From Enterobacter sp. RHBSTW-00175 (GTDB lineage Bacteria > Pseudomonadota > Gammaproteobacteria > Enterobacterales > Enterobacteriaceae), in the NCBI RefSeq assembly GCF_013927005.1, contig NZ_CP055930.1, positions 248,001-312,000 on the forward strand: DNA of 64,000 nucleotides. Direction: 5' to 3'. Below the pieces are notes generated by a model. It saw only the letters and a program-made list of their open reading frames with translations. It did no database searches and was not told the origin of the DNA. The translations under genes were made by a program, and so were the position numbers. Shown here piece by piece: positions 24,043-34,760 of the stretch (the first letter of the stretch is position 1; each line of letters opens with the position of its first letter).

Positions 24043-25443
24043 ATGAACTCAATAATGAATGCTTTTTTCCTGAAAAATATCCGCCAGTACTTCAACTTTC
24101 CGGGCTTATCTCTTCCGGGCACCCGCAATTCCGGCCTGTATTTGGATGAGAAAATGGCGGCCATGAAGCGCACGTTTTCGGTGGAAGTGGCGGATTATCT
24201 GGAGCGTTACCCGCAGACAAAACACATTGACGTTTATCTGAACGATATCAATGGCATTATGCGCGGTAAGCGACTTTCAGTGGATAACATGCTGAGTCTC
24301 GAGAACGGCTGCTATTTCCCTCTCTCGGTCTATTCGATGGATCAGAAAGGGAAGATCGCCGCACCTCTTCATGATGAGCCAGACCGGCTATGCGTTCCGG
24401 TCGCTGGTTCCCTGCGCCCTTCTTTGCACGATCCGCAGCACAGCGCGCAGATCCTGCTGACGATGAAAGACACTAACGGGCAAGACTGTCCGTTTGAACC
24501 CCGCGTGATATTGCAGAATGTCCTCGAACGCTTCCACCAGCATGGGCTTTTCCCGGTGATTGCGCCGGAAGTTGAGTTCTATCTGACGGGGAAAGGCGCT
24601 CAGGATCCGCAAAATCAGGGCTGCTTTCATATGGACACCTCAGCGGCACACGCGGCACTGTTTGATGAGCTGGAACAGCTGGCACATTGCCAGCATATCC
24701 CACTCACCGGGATCGTAGCTGAGGCTGAATCCGGCCAGTTCGAACTGAACCTCAGGCACAGTCATCGGGTGGTTGAAACGTGCGATAACGTGCTGGCGTT
24801 ACGCCGTTTGACCCGCTTTGTCGCCGACAAAAACGGTCTTCAGGCCAGCTTTATGGCTAAACCCTTTAGCCTTCAGTCCGGTAGTGGTCTGCATTTCCAT
24901 TTCAGTCTGAATAATATTCACGGCGAAAACGTGTTTGCCTCACCCGCCGAGGAACTCAATGGCATGATGCGCTTATGTATCGCGGGCCAACTGGCGCTGA
25001 TGCCCGCATCCATCGCCATTCTTGCTCCGGGCGTTAACGGCTTCCGCCGTTTGCGTAAAAACCTTACCGAGCCGTTGTTCAATTCCTGGGGCTATAACAC
25101 CCGCTCTGCCGCGCTACGCATACCCTGCTCGGATGAGGGCAATCGTCGTATTGAGTATCGGCTCGCCGGCGCAGATGCCAACCCCTATCTGGTGGTCGCT
25201 ACCATCCTGACCGGTATGTTGTATGGACTGGAAAAGGTCGATGAGCAAGATTTACAAGAGCCGCAACATGATGAACCTGTACTGCCGCTTTTCCAGCAGC
25301 AAGCTATCGAGGCATTTTCCGGCAACCAATATCTCATTGATAGCCTGGGCGAGGCCTTTTCACAGCAGTGGATTGCCTGCAAACTTTCTGAGCTCGAAGG
25401 GTTTGAACGTATCGTCACCGAGCAAGAATTGACGCTTGCGTGA
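24043..25443 (+). CDS. Glutamine synthetase-like ligase (PuuA-type)
   Basis: The product of up to 466 residues is a complete member of the glutamine synthetase superfamily: the beta-grasp start (HIDVYLNDINGIMRGKRL), the metal-binding glutamates of APEVEFYL and AEAESGQFELNL, the SGSGLHFHFSLN histidine motif, NTRSAALRIPC and the RIEYRLAGADANPYL C-terminal motif. It resembles gamma-glutamylputrescine synthetase (PuuA) more than GlnA, so it probably ligates glutamate to an amine. No puu or other polyamine genes are near. The first about 40 residues (before MAAMKRTFSVEVADYL) lack family similarity and no good ribosome binding site supports 24043, so the true start may be near 24160. It is absent from this place in E. 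coli. Confidence 0.82.
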   Translation: MNSIMNAFFLKNIRQYFNFPGLSLPGTRNSGLYLDEKMAAMKRTFSVEVADYLERYPQTKHIDVYLNDINGIMRGKRLSVDNMLSLENGCYFPLSVYSMDQKGKIAAPLHDEPDRLCVPVAGSLRPSLHDPQHSAQILLTMKDTNGQDCPFEPRVILQNVLERFHQHGLFPVIAPEVEFYLTGKGAQDPQNQGCFHMDTSAAHAALFDELEQLAHCQHIPLTGIVAEAESGQFELNLRHSHRVVETCDNVLALRRLTRFVADKNGLQASFMAKPFSLQSGSGLHFHFSLNNIHGENVFASPAEELNGMMRLCIAGQLALMPASIAILAPGVNGFRRLRKNLTEPLFNSWGYNTRSAALRIPCSDEGNRRIEYRLAGADANPYLVVATILTGMLYGLEKVDEQDLQEPQHDEPVLPLFQQQAIEAFSGNQYLIDSLGEAFSQQWIACKLSELEGFERIVTEQELTLA

Positions 25444-25444
25444 A

Positions 25445-25470
25445 ATAAAAAGCCCGCTCAGAGAGCGGGC
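25445..25470 (-). terminator. mgl operon terminator
   Basis: GCCCGCTC and GAGCGGGC form a GC-rich stem at 25452-25470, followed on the minus strand by TTTTTATTTCA. It lies 20 bp after the mglC stop and may also end the upstream plus-strand transcript. Confidence 0.88.
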
Positions 25471-25489
25471 CTGATAATGCAAGGTATCT

Positions 25490-26500
25490 TTATTTCTTAC
25501 GGGCGTATTTCAGTGAATCCAGCGCTACCGCGAAGATGATGATTGCGCCTTTGATGATGTACTGCCAGTACGGGTTCACGCCGATGTAGGTCAGACCGTA
25601 GTTGATAACAGTGAAGATAATTACACCAGTTACCACGCCGAGCACCGTACCTACGCCACCGCTGAAGGAAACGCCGCCGACCACGCACGCTGCAATCGCA
25701 TCCAGTTCGTACATGAAGCCGAGGTTGTTGGTTGCAGAACCGATACGACCTGCTTCCAGCATCCCGCCGAAGGCGTAGAACACACCAGACAGGGCATAAA
25801 TCATCAGCAGATTCAGAGCCACGTTTACGCCGGACACTTTCGCCGCTTCCGGGTTACCACCGATAGCGAAGATGTTCTTACCGAAACGGGTTTTGTTCCA
25901 CAGGACCCAGACGAAGGCCACCGCAATCAGTGCATAGAAGGTGATATACGACAGGCGGAAGCTGCCCAGCGCGATAAACCCTTGCGTAAATGTTGAGAAG
26001 CCGCTGTCGAAGCCTGAAATTGGGGATGCACCCACGAAGTCATAGTACAGGGAGTTGATACCGTAAACGATGATCATCGTACCTAAGGTGGTGATGAATG
26101 GCGTCACGTTCAGGTAAGCGATGATGATGCCGTTAATCAGGCCAATGATCGCACCGATGACACACACAATCAGGATCACCACGAAAATCGGCATGGTCGC
26201 CATTTCCGGGAAGACTTTGTTGGCGTTTTCCATCGACTGCAACATGGTTGCTGCGATAACCGCTGCAAGGCCAACCTGACGCCCTGCGGAAAGGTCAGTA
26301 CCCTGGGTCACAATCAGACCTGCCACGCCCAGTGCGATAATAATACGCACGGAAGACTGAGTCAGAATGTTACTCAAGTTCAGCAGGCTTAAGAACGTAG
26401 GGTCCTGGAAAATGATGATGGCCAGTAACACTAAAAGAACAACGTAAATACCGCCGTCTTTCAGATAAGTGAGAAAACTTTTTTTATTTAACGCACTCAT
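25490..26500 (-). CDS. mglC: Galactose/methyl-galactoside ABC transporter permease MglC
   Basis: The 336-residue inner-membrane permease carries about nine to ten hydrophobic segments and the RbsC/MglC-type motifs GTDLSAGRQVGLAAV and the C-terminal GAIIIFAVALDSLKYARKK. It forms the transmembrane channel of the galactose importer with MglA and MglB. It ends the operon mglB-mglA-mglC; the gap to mglA is 15 bp. Confidence 0.97.
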   Translation of the reverse strand: MSALNKKSFLTYLKDGGIYVVLLVLLAIIIFQDPTFLSLLNLSNILTQSSVRIIIALGVAGLIVTQGTDLSAGRQVGLAAVIAATMLQSMENANKVFPEMATMPIFVVILIVCVIGAIIGLINGIIIAYLNVTPFITTLGTMIIVYGINSLYYDFVGASPISGFDSGFSTFTQGFIALGSFRLSYITFYALIAVAFVWVLWNKTRFGKNIFAIGGNPEAAKVSGVNVALNLLMIYALSGVFYAFGGMLEAGRIGSATNNLGFMYELDAIAACVVGGVSFSGGVGTVLGVVTGVIIFTVINYGLTYIGVNPYWQYIIKGAIIIFAVALDSLKYARKK

Positions 26501-26515
26501 GAGGAGCCCCTGATC

Positions 26516-28036
26516 TTAAAGGTGCAAAGACGCAAGACGGAGAATTTCGTTTTGCGTTGTCGTTTTGGTGTCAACAATACCGGCAACGAGACCATTGCTC
26601 ATAACCAGAATACGATCTGTGATCCCTAACAATTCCGGCATTTCGGAAGAAATAATAATGATCCCTTTATTCTTTTTAGCCAGCTCAGCAATCAACTGAT
26701 AAATTTCAAACTTTGCACCCACATCGATACCGCGGGTTGGTTCATCCAGCATCAGAATTTCTGGCTGGGTTAATAACCAACGCCCGATAATAACTTTCTG
26801 CTGGTTACCCCCTGACAGAGAGCCGATTTGTGTACGGTGGCCTGGCGTTTTAACACGCATGGAGTCAATAACCCACTGGGTATCACTCTTCATACGGGAA
26901 TTATCCAGCAGACCGACTTTGTTCTTATAATTACGAATATTCGAAATTAACGAGTTAAAGTTAATATCCAGATAAGCGTAAATACCGGTAGAACGACGTT
27001 CTTCCGTCACCAGCGCAAAACCATGGTTAATGGCTTCGTTGGCGTTGTGGTTGTTAATTTTTTTACCGTGCAGCGTAATGGTGCCGTCGGCTTTTTCGCG
27101 AATACCAAACAGGGTTTCCACGATATCGGTACGTTTGGCACCGACCAGCCCTGCGATCCCCAGAATTTCGCCTTTATGCAGGTCAAAAGAGACATCGCGA
27201 ATGGACGGCTGACGCAGCGAGGTCAGGTTACGCACCTCAAGGATCACTTCACCCGGTTTGTTCTCACGGTCCGGGAAGCGCTGGTTCAGTGAGCGGCCAA
27301 CCATCATGGCAATGATCTTGTCCATGTCCAGGCCTTCGAGCGGCTGAGTGGCAATCCACTGACCGTCACGCAGGATGGTAATTTCATCACACAGCTGGAA
27401 GATCTCTTCCATTTTGTGCGAGATATAGACAATACCGCAGCCGCGATCTTTGAGTTTACGAATAATGGTAAAAAGGTGGTTAACCTCTTTTTCCGTTAAT
27501 GACGATGTCGGTTCATCCATGATGACGATTTTTGCATCATAAGAGAACGCTTTTGCAATTTCGATCATCTGCATCTGGGATACCGATAATGTGCCGACGC
27601 GGGCGCGCGGATCGATATCAATATCCAGTTCATCGAAAATGGCTTTGGTGTCGCGATACATTTTATCCTGATCGACAAACACACCTTTGGTTGGATAACG
27701 ACCCAACCACATATTATCCATAACCGAACGTTGCAGTACCAGGTTCAATTCCTGGTGAACCATCGAGATACCGTTTTCCAGTGCTTCTTTAGCTGAATGG
27801 AAATCGATCTCTTTCCCCTGAAAAAGTATGCTGCCAGAATCTTTTTGATAGATCCCAAAAAGACATTTTAATAATGTCGATTTCCCTGCACCGTTTTCAC
27901 CCATTAAGGCATGAATAGAGTGAGGACGAACTTTTAAATTAACATTATCGAGTGCCTTAACACCGGGAAAAGACTTGTTGACACCGGTCATTTCCAACAA
28001 GTATTCACCGGACGACTGAGTATTTGTGCTGACCAT
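26516..28036 (-). CDS. mglA: Galactose/methyl-galactoside ABC transporter ATPase MglA
   Basis: The 506-residue product is a fused two-domain ATPase of the sugar-import class. The first domain has Walker [13 protein letters not shown] and its Walker B near [11 protein letters not shown]; the second has a degenerate Walker A region ([15 protein letters not shown]) and an intact signature LSGGNQQK with [10 protein letters not shown]. This asymmetry is normal for MglA/RbsA. The ATG at 28036 has AAGG 7 nt upstream; the further in-frame start at 28060 is rejected. Confidence 0.97.
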   Translation of the reverse strand: MVSTNTQSSGEYLLEMTGVNKSFPGVKALDNVNLKVRPHSIHALMGENGAGKSTLLKCLFGIYQKDSGSILFQGKEIDFHSAKEALENGISMVHQELNLVLQRSVMDNMWLGRYPTKGVFVDQDKMYRDTKAIFDELDIDIDPRARVGTLSVSQMQMIEIAKAFSYDAKIVIMDEPTSSLTEKEVNHLFTIIRKLKDRGCGIVYISHKMEEIFQLCDEITILRDGQWIATQPLEGLDMDKIIAMMVGRSLNQRFPDRENKPGEVILEVRNLTSLRQPSIRDVSFDLHKGEILGIAGLVGAKRTDIVETLFGIREKADGTITLHGKKINNHNANEAINHGFALVTEERRSTGIYAYLDINFNSLISNIRNYKNKVGLLDNSRMKSDTQWVIDSMRVKTPGHRTQIGSLSGGNQQKVIIGRWLLTQPEILMLDEPTRGIDVGAKFEIYQLIAELAKKNKGIIIISSEMPELLGITDRILVMSNGLVAGIVDTKTTTQNEILRLASLHL

Positions 28037-28115
28037 AATTATACCTTGTTGGCCTCGCATATCGCGTTATAAAAGGGCGCAACGAATTGCGCCCAGTGGA
28101 GACAGTACTAATGAC

Positions 28116-29114
28116 TTATTTACCGATAAACTCAGCCAGGTTGGACTGGTCTACGCCCACGTATGGAACGCGAACGATTTTGTTTTCAATCTTCCAGTTG
28201 GTGCCATCAGCTGCACCTTTACCGTCGGCCAGGTTTTTCGCCAGATCGAAGGTGGCTTTCGCCTGGTTGTTAGCATCGTTCAGAACGGTACCGGCCATTG
28301 CGCCAGATTTAACCAGCGCCAGTGCTTCAGGCAGAGCATCCACACCGAACACAGGGATGGAAGATTTGTTGTGTGCTTTCAGCGCTTCTACTGCACCCAT
28401 TGCCATCGCATCGTTGTTGGCGATAACCACTTCGATTTTGTTAGCATTCGGGCCAGACAGCCACGCGTCCATCTTATCTTTCGCCTGAGCGGTATCCCAC
28501 ATTGCAGTATCTAACGCCAGTTGCTGAGTTTTCAGGCCTTTGTCGTTCAGTTCTTTGATAACGTAAGTGGTACGTGCTTCAGCATCCGGGTGGCCTGGTT
28601 CGCCTTTCAGCAGAACGAACTGGATCTGACCATCTTTGTTCAGGTCCCAGTTAGGGTTTGCCGCCCAGTGTTTAGCAATCAGATCGCCCTGGATAATACC
28701 GGACTCTTTAGAGTCAGTACCTACGTAAAACGCTTTGTCATAGCTGTCCAGCGCTTTACGAGAAGGTTCTTTGTTGAAGAAAACGATTGGCACATTCTGG
28801 CCACGCGCTTTCTCGATAACTGTGCCTGCCGCTGCTGGGTCAACCAGGTTGATTGCCAGTGCTTTCACGCCTTTCGCCAGCAGTACGTCGATCTGATCAT
28901 TCTGCTTGGACTGGTCGTTCTGGGAGTCATTCATCAGCAGCTGAACGTCTGGCGCTGCTTTAGCATCTTTCTCGATAGCTTTACGAACAACAGACATGAA
29001 GTTGTCGTCGTATTTATAGATTGTCACACCAATACGGGTATCCGCAGCGTGCGCTGTTGCACCAAAAAGCATACTTGCCATAACAGCAGACAGAGTCAAC
29101 ACCTTCTTATTCAT
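28116..29114 (-). CDS. mglB: D-galactose-binding periplasmic protein MglB
   Basis: The 332-residue precursor has a 23-residue signal peptide ending AHA, then a type I periplasmic binding protein ([20 protein letters not shown]). The ligand pocket Asp/Asn/Trp-rich segments and the calcium-binding loop (DLNKDGQIQ) are recognisable. It delivers galactose and methyl-galactoside to MglAC and serves the Trg chemoreceptor. It is first in the operon, with its promoter region at 29290-29395. Confidence 0.97.
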   Translation of the reverse strand: MNKKVLTLSAVMASMLFGATAHAADTRIGVTIYKYDDNFMSVVRKAIEKDAKAAPDVQLLMNDSQNDQSKQNDQIDVLLAKGVKALAINLVDPAAAGTVIEKARGQNVPIVFFNKEPSRKALDSYDKAFYVGTDSKESGIIQGDLIAKHWAANPNWDLNKDGQIQFVLLKGEPGHPDAEARTTYVIKELNDKGLKTQQLALDTAMWDTAQAKDKMDAWLSGPNANKIEVVIANNDAMAMGAVEALKAHNKSSIPVFGVDALPEALALVKSGAMAGTVLNDANNQAKATFDLAKNLADGKGAADGTNWKIENKIVRVPYVGVDQSNLAEFIGK

Positions 29115-29408
29115 GGTATCTCCGGTTTTTTTATGCAGGGTAGTTCTTGTGAATAACGGTCGGCGGGCAGGTGTTAAAAAAACGTTACTGACAGCCGAAG
29201 TTCACTTATAAAATTTCTATCTTCCGTGTTCGGTAACGCTCCAGAAATGCGTTTTATTGGTTGTTTGCGGTACTTTGGCTATAGTGAAAGTGATTAATCA
29301 CCGTTACATAGCGTTTCAGCTCCTAAAACGCTGACATCATAGTAAGCGCCTTGTTAAGATACTGTGAATTTACTCACAGATTGAAAACGGTTACATCGAC
29401 CTACGTAA
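29115..29408 (-). promoter_or_regulatory. mgl operon promoter with CRP site and GalS/GalR operator
   Basis: On the minus strand the order is: a GalR/GalS-type operator TGTAACCGTTTTCA (29382-29395), a perfect CRP site TGTGAGTAAATTCACA (29363-29378), and a -10 box TATGAT (29336-29341). CRP is centred about 41 bp before the predicted start near 29329. A perfect 12-bp palindrome GTGATTAATCAC lies at 29290-29301 in the leader, next to TGTAACGG, and may be a second operator. Confidence 0.85.
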
Positions 29409-30431
29409 TCAGTTAGTGATCGGAACCACAGTTTGCCGAATAGATACCGAATGGCGACGCACTAAAGTCGGCATGAAACAGTGTGTTGCCCCCGGATCCA
29501 ACTGCCCTGCCGCGCCTTGTAACGCCAGCTCAGTCGCCAGTTTTGCCATTGAAGCAATCGGATATCGCACCGTGGTCAGCTGCGGATCGGTGTAACGCGC
29601 AATCGGGATATCATCAAAACCAATCAGCGACAAATGCTGTGGCACCGCAATTCCGTTGTCTTTCAGCGCCGTAAGCGCGCCCGCCGCCATGTTATCGTTG
29701 TAGGTAAAGACAGCAGAAAGGTGAAGATTGCGCCCCAGCAGTTCGACCATCGCCGCTTCCCCACCCTGCATATCAGGCGAGCCAGTACCCACCCAGCTTT
29801 CCAGAGGCGTAATGCCGTGCTCTTTCAGCGCCCTCTGCCACCCTTCGCGGCGCATAGCATCGTCTTCAATATGATGGTTGGATGCCAGAAAGCCGATACG
29901 CTGATGGCCATTGTTAATCAGCATCCGCGTGGCCATCATGGCACCGCTGACGTTATCCAGCCCGACACAACGGTGGGCGTAACCTGGAACAATTCGATTG
30001 ATCAGCACCATACCAGGGATTTGTTCCATAAACCCTGCCAGCTCCTCATCACTCAAGGCTTTTGAGTGAACAATCAATGCGTTACATCGCTGGCGAATCA
30101 GAACTTCAATCGCATGACGCTCTTTTTCAGCCTCATGATAGCTATTGCCAATCAGCACATACTTCTGGTGCTGCTGCGCGACAACGTCGACCGCTTTGAC
30201 CAGCGCGCCAAAGAATGAGTCAGATACATCCATCACCACCACACCAATGGTGTCACTTACCTGGGTGGCTAACGCCTGGGCATTGGCATTCGGCCTGTAT
30301 CCCAGTTGCGTGACGGCTTTCATCACGGCTTCACGAGTTTCAGGGCTGACCAGCGCGCTGTTGTTCAGCACGCGCGAGACAGTAGCAACAGAAACGCCCG
30401 CCTGGCGGGCGACATCACGAATGGTGATCAT
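29409..30431 (-). CDS. galS: HTH-type repressor GalS (mgl repressor)
   Basis: LacI-family repressor (isorepressor of GalR) that controls the mgl operon in response to galactose. The 340-residue product has the helix-turn-helix [20 protein letters not shown] at its start and then the periplasmic-binding-protein-like inducer domain. The ATG at 30431 has AAGGA 8 nt upstream and is the usual GalS start; an in-frame ATG at 30440 would place it too close. The gene lies directly upstream of mglBAC on the same strand. A GalS-type operator upstream of galS (30542-30555) suggests autoregulation. Confidence 0.95.
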   Translation of the reverse strand: MITIRDVARQAGVSVATVSRVLNNSALVSPETREAVMKAVTQLGYRPNANAQALATQVSDTIGVVVMDVSDSFFGALVKAVDVVAQQHQKYVLIGNSYHEAEKERHAIEVLIRQRCNALIVHSKALSDEELAGFMEQIPGMVLINRIVPGYAHRCVGLDNVSGAMMATRMLINNGHQRIGFLASNHHIEDDAMRREGWQRALKEHGITPLESWVGTGSPDMQGGEAAMVELLGRNLHLSAVFTYNDNMAAGALTALKDNGIAVPQHLSLIGFDDIPIARYTDPQLTTVRYPIASMAKLATELALQGAAGQLDPGATHCFMPTLVRRHSVSIRQTVVPITN

Positions 30432-30521
30432 ATTCACCATCCTTAATAGGATTGCAGCAACTCACAGACACCCCCTGTGTTAAGCAAGGTGGCTATTTTG
30501 GCAGCGAGAGAAAGGGGACTA

Positions 30522-30555
30522 CGTGAAGAAGCTCACACGGATGAAAACGTTTACA
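30522..30555 (-). promoter_or_regulatory. galS operator and CRP site
   Basis: TGAAAACGTTTACA at 30542-30555 matches the GalR/GalS operator consensus. CGTGAAGAAGCTCACA at 30522-30537 is a CRP site with one mismatch. Both lie upstream of galS in the arrangement seen at mgl. Confidence 0.78.
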
Positions 30556-30586
30556 TCCGTTTTGTTAATGATTGTGATCCAGATCG

Positions 30587-31744
30587 TTATCTGGATGTAT
30601 TACTCAATGATACACCCGAAGCATGTGCGGTTAATTGCCGCCATAGCCATTCCAGTGGTCCCTGGCGGAAATAACGCAGCCAGATAACCGAAAACGCCAC
30701 ATTCACGACCCATACCGGAATAACAAACGCCAGCAGTTCGAGTCGGTCGAATTTCATAAACAGACCGAAACGATAGAAAAGCGTGGTGCAAATCAACGTT
30801 TGCAGTAAGTAATTGCTCAGCGCCATTCGCCCGACACAGGCAACGGCACTGACTAACCAGAAGCGACACAGCTGTGGCCAGAAGCCATAAATCAGCGCCG
30901 CATAGCCAACGGTCTGGAACGGTGCGCCAAGCTCGCGAGGCACCTGAAGCAGGAAGGCACACCAGCGGTAATTCCAGTCAAGATGCCACTGCATCACGAT
31001 TGCCGGAACATTAATCAGCACACCAATCGCAACCAGCCCGGCCCCGACTCGACGATAATGGCGAAGGCTGAATTCGCCTTTCAGCCAGCCCGTTCGCATC
31101 AGCGAGGCGCCCATCAGCATCATTCCCGCCAGCTGCCAGCCATACTGCGCCCCCAGCGCCAGAAGATTGTCACCGAGCATATCTGCGCGGTTGCTTATTG
31201 CTTCCACGCCACCTTTCAGCTTCCAGAACTGTTCATACTGGAGGTTCGCCGCATCCGGGATCCACGAACGGTTGGTAGCGTCGCCCGAGATCATCCCCAG
31301 CAGTATCAGCACACCGATGCCCATGAGATACAGCATAACGCCGGTGTTAAAGAGGCTTTTCACGCTGTGCGCATCGCGGATCAGTCGCCAGCAGATTAAG
31401 CCGACTAATCCATAAGCCAGCAGAATATCGCCGTCCCAGAAAAGCAGGCCGTGGATAAAACCAAGAATAACTAACAGAGTCAGACGAGACTGTATCCAGC
31501 GCGTACCGCGCTTTAACAGCAACTGAAGACCGGCACCAAACAACAGCGCAAAGAGGGTGAGGAATTTGACCTGGGCGAAAAGATCGAGCAACGCCCACGT
31601 CCAGGCATCGCTACGGGTGATGTCACCGTACCACGCCGGGTTGAGATAAGCGGCCTTTGGCAAACCAAAGGCGCTGATATTAAGCAGCAGGATACCGAGA
31701 ATGGCGACGCCGCGAACAAAATCGAGCGTGACATTTCGCTCCAT
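30587..31744 (-). CDS. yeiB: YeiB membrane protein (DUF418)
   Basis: The 385-residue inner-membrane protein has about ten hydrophobic segments and the family N-terminus TLDFVRGVAILGILLLNI. The C-terminal half (LLQTLICTTLFYRFGLF, WLRYFRQGPLEWLWRQLT) is the DUF418 domain. Its function is unknown. It follows folE by 18 bp on the same strand, so the two are probably co-transcribed, as in E. coli. The stop overlaps a short inverted repeat (ATCCAGAT/ATCTGGAT at 30578-30597) without a U-tract. Confidence 0.93.
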   Translation of the reverse strand: MERNVTLDFVRGVAILGILLLNISAFGLPKAAYLNPAWYGDITRSDAWTWALLDLFAQVKFLTLFALLFGAGLQLLLKRGTRWIQSRLTLLVILGFIHGLLFWDGDILLAYGLVGLICWRLIRDAHSVKSLFNTGVMLYLMGIGVLILLGMISGDATNRSWIPDAANLQYEQFWKLKGGVEAISNRADMLGDNLLALGAQYGWQLAGMMLMGASLMRTGWLKGEFSLRHYRRVGAGLVAIGVLINVPAIVMQWHLDWNYRWCAFLLQVPRELGAPFQTVGYAALIYGFWPQLCRFWLVSAVACVGRMALSNYLLQTLICTTLFYRFGLFMKFDRLELLAFVIPVWVVNVAFSVIWLRYFRQGPLEWLWRQLTAHASGVSLSNTSR

Positions 31745-31762
31745 GTACCCTGCCCTGCCTGA

Positions 31763-32431
31763 TTAGTTGTGGTGACGCACCGCGCGCAGGAACTCCTGGC
31801 GAGTGTTCTGGCTGGATTTAAACAGGCCGCCCAGAGACGTAGTGGTGGTCGCACTGGTCGCATCACGAACGCCGCGCGCTTTCACACAATAGTGAACCGC
31901 ATCAATAGACACCGCCACGTTATTGGTTCCCAGCAATGTTTGCAGCGCAGTCAGGATCTGTTGCGTCAGACGTTCCTGTACCTGCGGGCGCTGCGCAAAG
32001 AAGCGCACGATACGGTTGATTTTCGACAGACCAATAACCGTATCTTTCGGAATGTATGCCACGGTGGCTTTACCGTCGATAGTGACGAAGTGATGCTCGC
32101 AGGTGCTGGTCAGCGTAATGTCGCGAACCGTTACCATCTCATCAACCTTCATCTTATTTTCGATAACGGTGATTTTCGGGAAGTTAGCGTAGTCCAGGCC
32201 CGAGAAAATCTCATCGACATACATTTTCGCGATGCGGTGAGGGGTTTCCATCAGGCTGTCATCGCTCAGATCGAGATTCAGCAGTTGCATAATCTCGGTC
32301 ATATGGCCGGAAATCAGACGTTTACGTGTTTCATTGTCCATCTCCTGAACGGGTGGACGCAGAGGCGTTTCAAGGCCGCGCGCAAGCAGGGCTTCATGAA
32401 CCAGGGCAGCTTCTTTACTGAGTGATGACAT
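31763..32431 (-). CDS. folE: GTP cyclohydrolase I
   Basis: Homodecameric zinc enzyme that converts GTP to 7,8-dihydroneopterin triphosphate, the first step of folate synthesis. The 222-residue product shows the zinc motif TCEHHF, the HYCVKARG cysteine and the GTP-binding [19 protein letters not shown] (19 residues). The ATG at 32431 has GGGAG about 7 nt upstream and gives the family start [16 protein letters not shown]; the frame extends to 32512 without homology. Confidence 0.97.
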   Translation of the reverse strand: MSSLSKEAALVHEALLARGLETPLRPPVQEMDNETRKRLISGHMTEIMQLLNLDLSDDSLMETPHRIAKMYVDEIFSGLDYANFPKITVIENKMKVDEMVTVRDITLTSTCEHHFVTIDGKATVAYIPKDTVIGLSKINRIVRFFAQRPQVQERLTQQILTALQTLLGTNNVAVSIDAVHYCVKARGVRDATSATTTTSLGGLFKSSQNTRQEFLRAVRHHN

Positions 32432-32534
32432 TTTTTTCTCCCGCAGGTGTGGCTGTCTTCTGCCCTCGTTGTGGCAAAAGTGTGCGCTCATTGTGCGTGA
32501 GGCGGCGCACATAATCCAGTATTCACGACGATAA

Positions 32535-33683
32535 TTATTGCAATTGCTGTTGCCTTTCGGCCTTGCGGTTCCAGACTAGCGCACCGCCGATAAACAGTGC
32601 AATACCCGCAAGCCCTAACGCAGGCTCCAGCTGATGCAAAAACCAGGTAGATAATGCCGAGGTCACAGGGCCAACAAGTTGCCCTACCGCATAGCCTGTG
32701 GTGAGCAGCCCAGCCATATAACGCGTATGCTGAGGTGCCAGTTCCCGGCCATACAAGAGGGAAAGCTGAACGGCGCACAGGAATCCACCGCCCACCAGCA
32801 ATCCGCCCAACAATAAGCCCGTGATACCCGGCACCAGCCAGGCAGCCAGTACGCCGACACCCTGCAACCACAGAACAATGGCCAGCCTGCGATTAGAGGA
32901 TGAGAAGTGACGTAACACAATGCTGAGCGCAATCCCCACCACGGACGCCGCGCCAAAGAGCGGCCAGACAAACTGTGCAAACAGGCTGCCCGGGAAACGC
33001 GCGACCGCCATTTGCGATAAAAATGTCGCCGGAAGGATATACCCGAAGCCCGCCAGGCTATAGCTCCAGACCAGACGCCGCAGATTGGTGGTCAGTACCA
33101 GAGGTTCAGGTGCCGTCTCCGGGCGGTGAAGCTGACCACCACGGGGAAGATAGCGCGCTACCAGCGTCACCAGGGTAAGCGCCAGGACGCCATAAATCTG
33201 CCACGCGGCCCCCGCCGGGATCGCCCTGCTCTGAATATAGACTGCCAGCAAGCCGCTGAGGGCAATACCCGCACCCGGTCCGGCAAACACCGCCGCGCTC
33301 AGCCCCGGTTTCCCCAGATATCCCAGCCGCTCGTTGGTCCACGCCGCAATCAGCACCATCGACCAGCCGCTCATACATCCGATAGCAAACCGCAGCACGC
33401 CGTGAACTATGGCGTTATCCGCAGCTGCCGAGAGCAACGTCAGTGCAACCGCGCCTGTAATCCCCACCCAGAGTCGCAACTCAACGAAACGGTGCGCTCG
33501 CATGGCATCCCAGGCCCCGACCAGATAGCCGAGGTAGTTCATCGCCGCCACCAGCCCGGCGCTCGTCAACGTAAGTTGTCCGTCCGCAATCATCAGCGGT
33601 ACCTGCGGGGTGAAGGCGAAGCGCCCAATTCCCATCGCAACGACCAGAACGACAAATCCGCTGAGCGCAATCCGCAGCGCCAT
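32535..33683 (-). CDS. MFS transporter, YbfB/YjiJ family
   Basis: The 382-residue product has about twelve hydrophobic segments and the fold of a compact major facilitator. Family features are [21 protein letters not shown] near the N-terminus (split here over about residues 18-39), [13 protein letters not shown], and a C-terminal [20 protein letters not shown]. Transport substrate is unknown. The ATG at 33683 has GGGG about 7 nt upstream; a GTG two codons earlier is possible. It sits between folE and yeiG, where E. coli has no gene, and is divergent from yeiG. Confidence 0.85.
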   Translation of the reverse strand: MALRIALSGFVVLVVAMGIGRFAFTPQVPLMIADGQLTLTSAGLVAAMNYLGYLVGAWDAMRAHRFVELRLWVGITGAVALTLLSAAADNAIVHGVLRFAIGCMSGWSMVLIAAWTNERLGYLGKPGLSAAVFAGPGAGIALSGLLAVYIQSRAIPAGAAWQIYGVLALTLVTLVARYLPRGGQLHRPETAPEPLVLTTNLRRLVWSYSLAGFGYILPATFLSQMAVARFPGSLFAQFVWPLFGAASVVGIALSIVLRHFSSSNRRLAIVLWLQGVGVLAAWLVPGITGLLLGGLLVGGGFLCAVQLSLLYGRELAPQHTRYMAGLLTTGYAVGQLVGPVTSALSTWFLHQLEPALGLAGIALFIGGALVWNRKAERQQQLQ

Positions 33684-33820
33684 GACCACCCCAATTGTTA
33701 AAAATAAGTTAATTTATGATGCAGTATCTTGCCGCTAAGCGGAAGTGAAAGTTACTCACAGGTAAATGAAAACTCTGTATTATGGGTTTAATAAATACCA
33801 TTTCGTATAAGGAGCCTTGC

Positions 33821-34657
33821 ATGGAACTGCTCGAAGAGCACCGTTGTTTTGAAGGTCGACAGCAGCGCTGGCGGCACGACTCCACCGTACTGAACTGCGC
33901 CATGACGTTCAGCATTTTCCTGCCGCCGACTGAACAGGGAGCGAAACCACCCGTTCTGTTCTGGCTGTCTGGCCTAACCTGTAACGACGAAAACTTCACC
34001 ACCAAAGCGGGTGCACAGCGCATTGCCGCTGAACTGGGCATTGCCCTGGTGATGCCTGACACCAGCCCGCGCGGTGATGATGTAGCCGATGACGCCGGAT
34101 ACGACTTAGGTAAAGGCGCAGGGTTTTATCTGAACGCCACCGAGCAACCGTGGGCTAGTCATTACCGCATGTATGATTATGTTGGTGATGAGCTCCCGGT
34201 ATTGATTCAGGCCGAGTTTGCGGTAAGCGATCGTTGCGCTATCAGCGGTCATTCGATGGGCGGACACGGCGCGCTGATCATGGCGCTGAAAAATCCCGGT
34301 AAGTTCACCAGCGTTTCGGCATTTGCGCCCATTGTGAACCCAACGCACGTACCGTGGGGGCAGAAAGCCTTTACGCAGTATCTGGGGAATGATGCCGAAA
34401 AATGGCAGGCATGGGATAGCTGCGCGCTGCTGCTGGCAAGCAATGCTGAAGATGCGATCCCGACGCTTATCGATCAGGGGGATGCCGATCAGTTCCTGGC
34501 CGGACAGTTACAACCTGCGGTGTTTGCTGAAGCTGCGCGCCAGAAAGACTGGCCACTGACGCTGCGTATTCAGCCGGGATACGATCACAGCTATTACTTT
34601 ATTGCGTCCTTTATTGAGGATCATCTCCGCTTCCATGCGGAGCATTTGTTCGGGTAA
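33821..34657 (+). CDS. yeiG: S-formylglutathione hydrolase YeiG
   Basis: Esterase D-family serine hydrolase that releases formate from S-formylglutathione in formaldehyde detoxification. The 278-residue product has the nucleophile elbow GHSMGG with Ser145, an Asp in the [10 protein letters not shown] segment and the catalytic His in GYDHSYYF. The ATG at 33821 has AAGGAG (33809-33814) 6 nt upstream and [10 protein letters not shown] is the family start; the ATG at 33782 is rejected. A pair of REP sequences follows the gene. Confidence 0.95.
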   Translation: MELLEEHRCFEGRQQRWRHDSTVLNCAMTFSIFLPPTEQGAKPPVLFWLSGLTCNDENFTTKAGAQRIAAELGIALVMPDTSPRGDDVADDAGYDLGKGAGFYLNATEQPWASHYRMYDYVGDELPVLIQAEFAVSDRCAISGHSMGGHGALIMALKNPGKFTSVSAFAPIVNPTHVPWGQKAFTQYLGNDAEKWQAWDSCALLLASNAEDAIPTLIDQGDADQFLAGQLQPAVFAEAARQKDWPLTLRIQPGYDHSYYFIASFIEDHLRFHAEHLFG

Positions 34658-34670
34658 TTGCGGCCTTTCA

Positions 34671-34750
34671 TGCCCGGTGGCGCTTCGCTTACCGGGCCTA
34701 CGAGTTTGTGCTGTTTTGTAGGCCGGGTAAGGCGCAGCCGCCACCCGGCA
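34671..34750. repeat. REP pair (BIME) between yeiG and cirA
   Basis: Two inverted REP units, 34671-34702 (TGCCCGGTGGCGCTTCGC...) and 34718-34750 (GTAGGCCGGGTAAGGCGCAG...), face each other across a short linker. They lie between two convergent genes. Confidence 0.88.
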
Positions 34751-34760
34751 CATTACCGCA

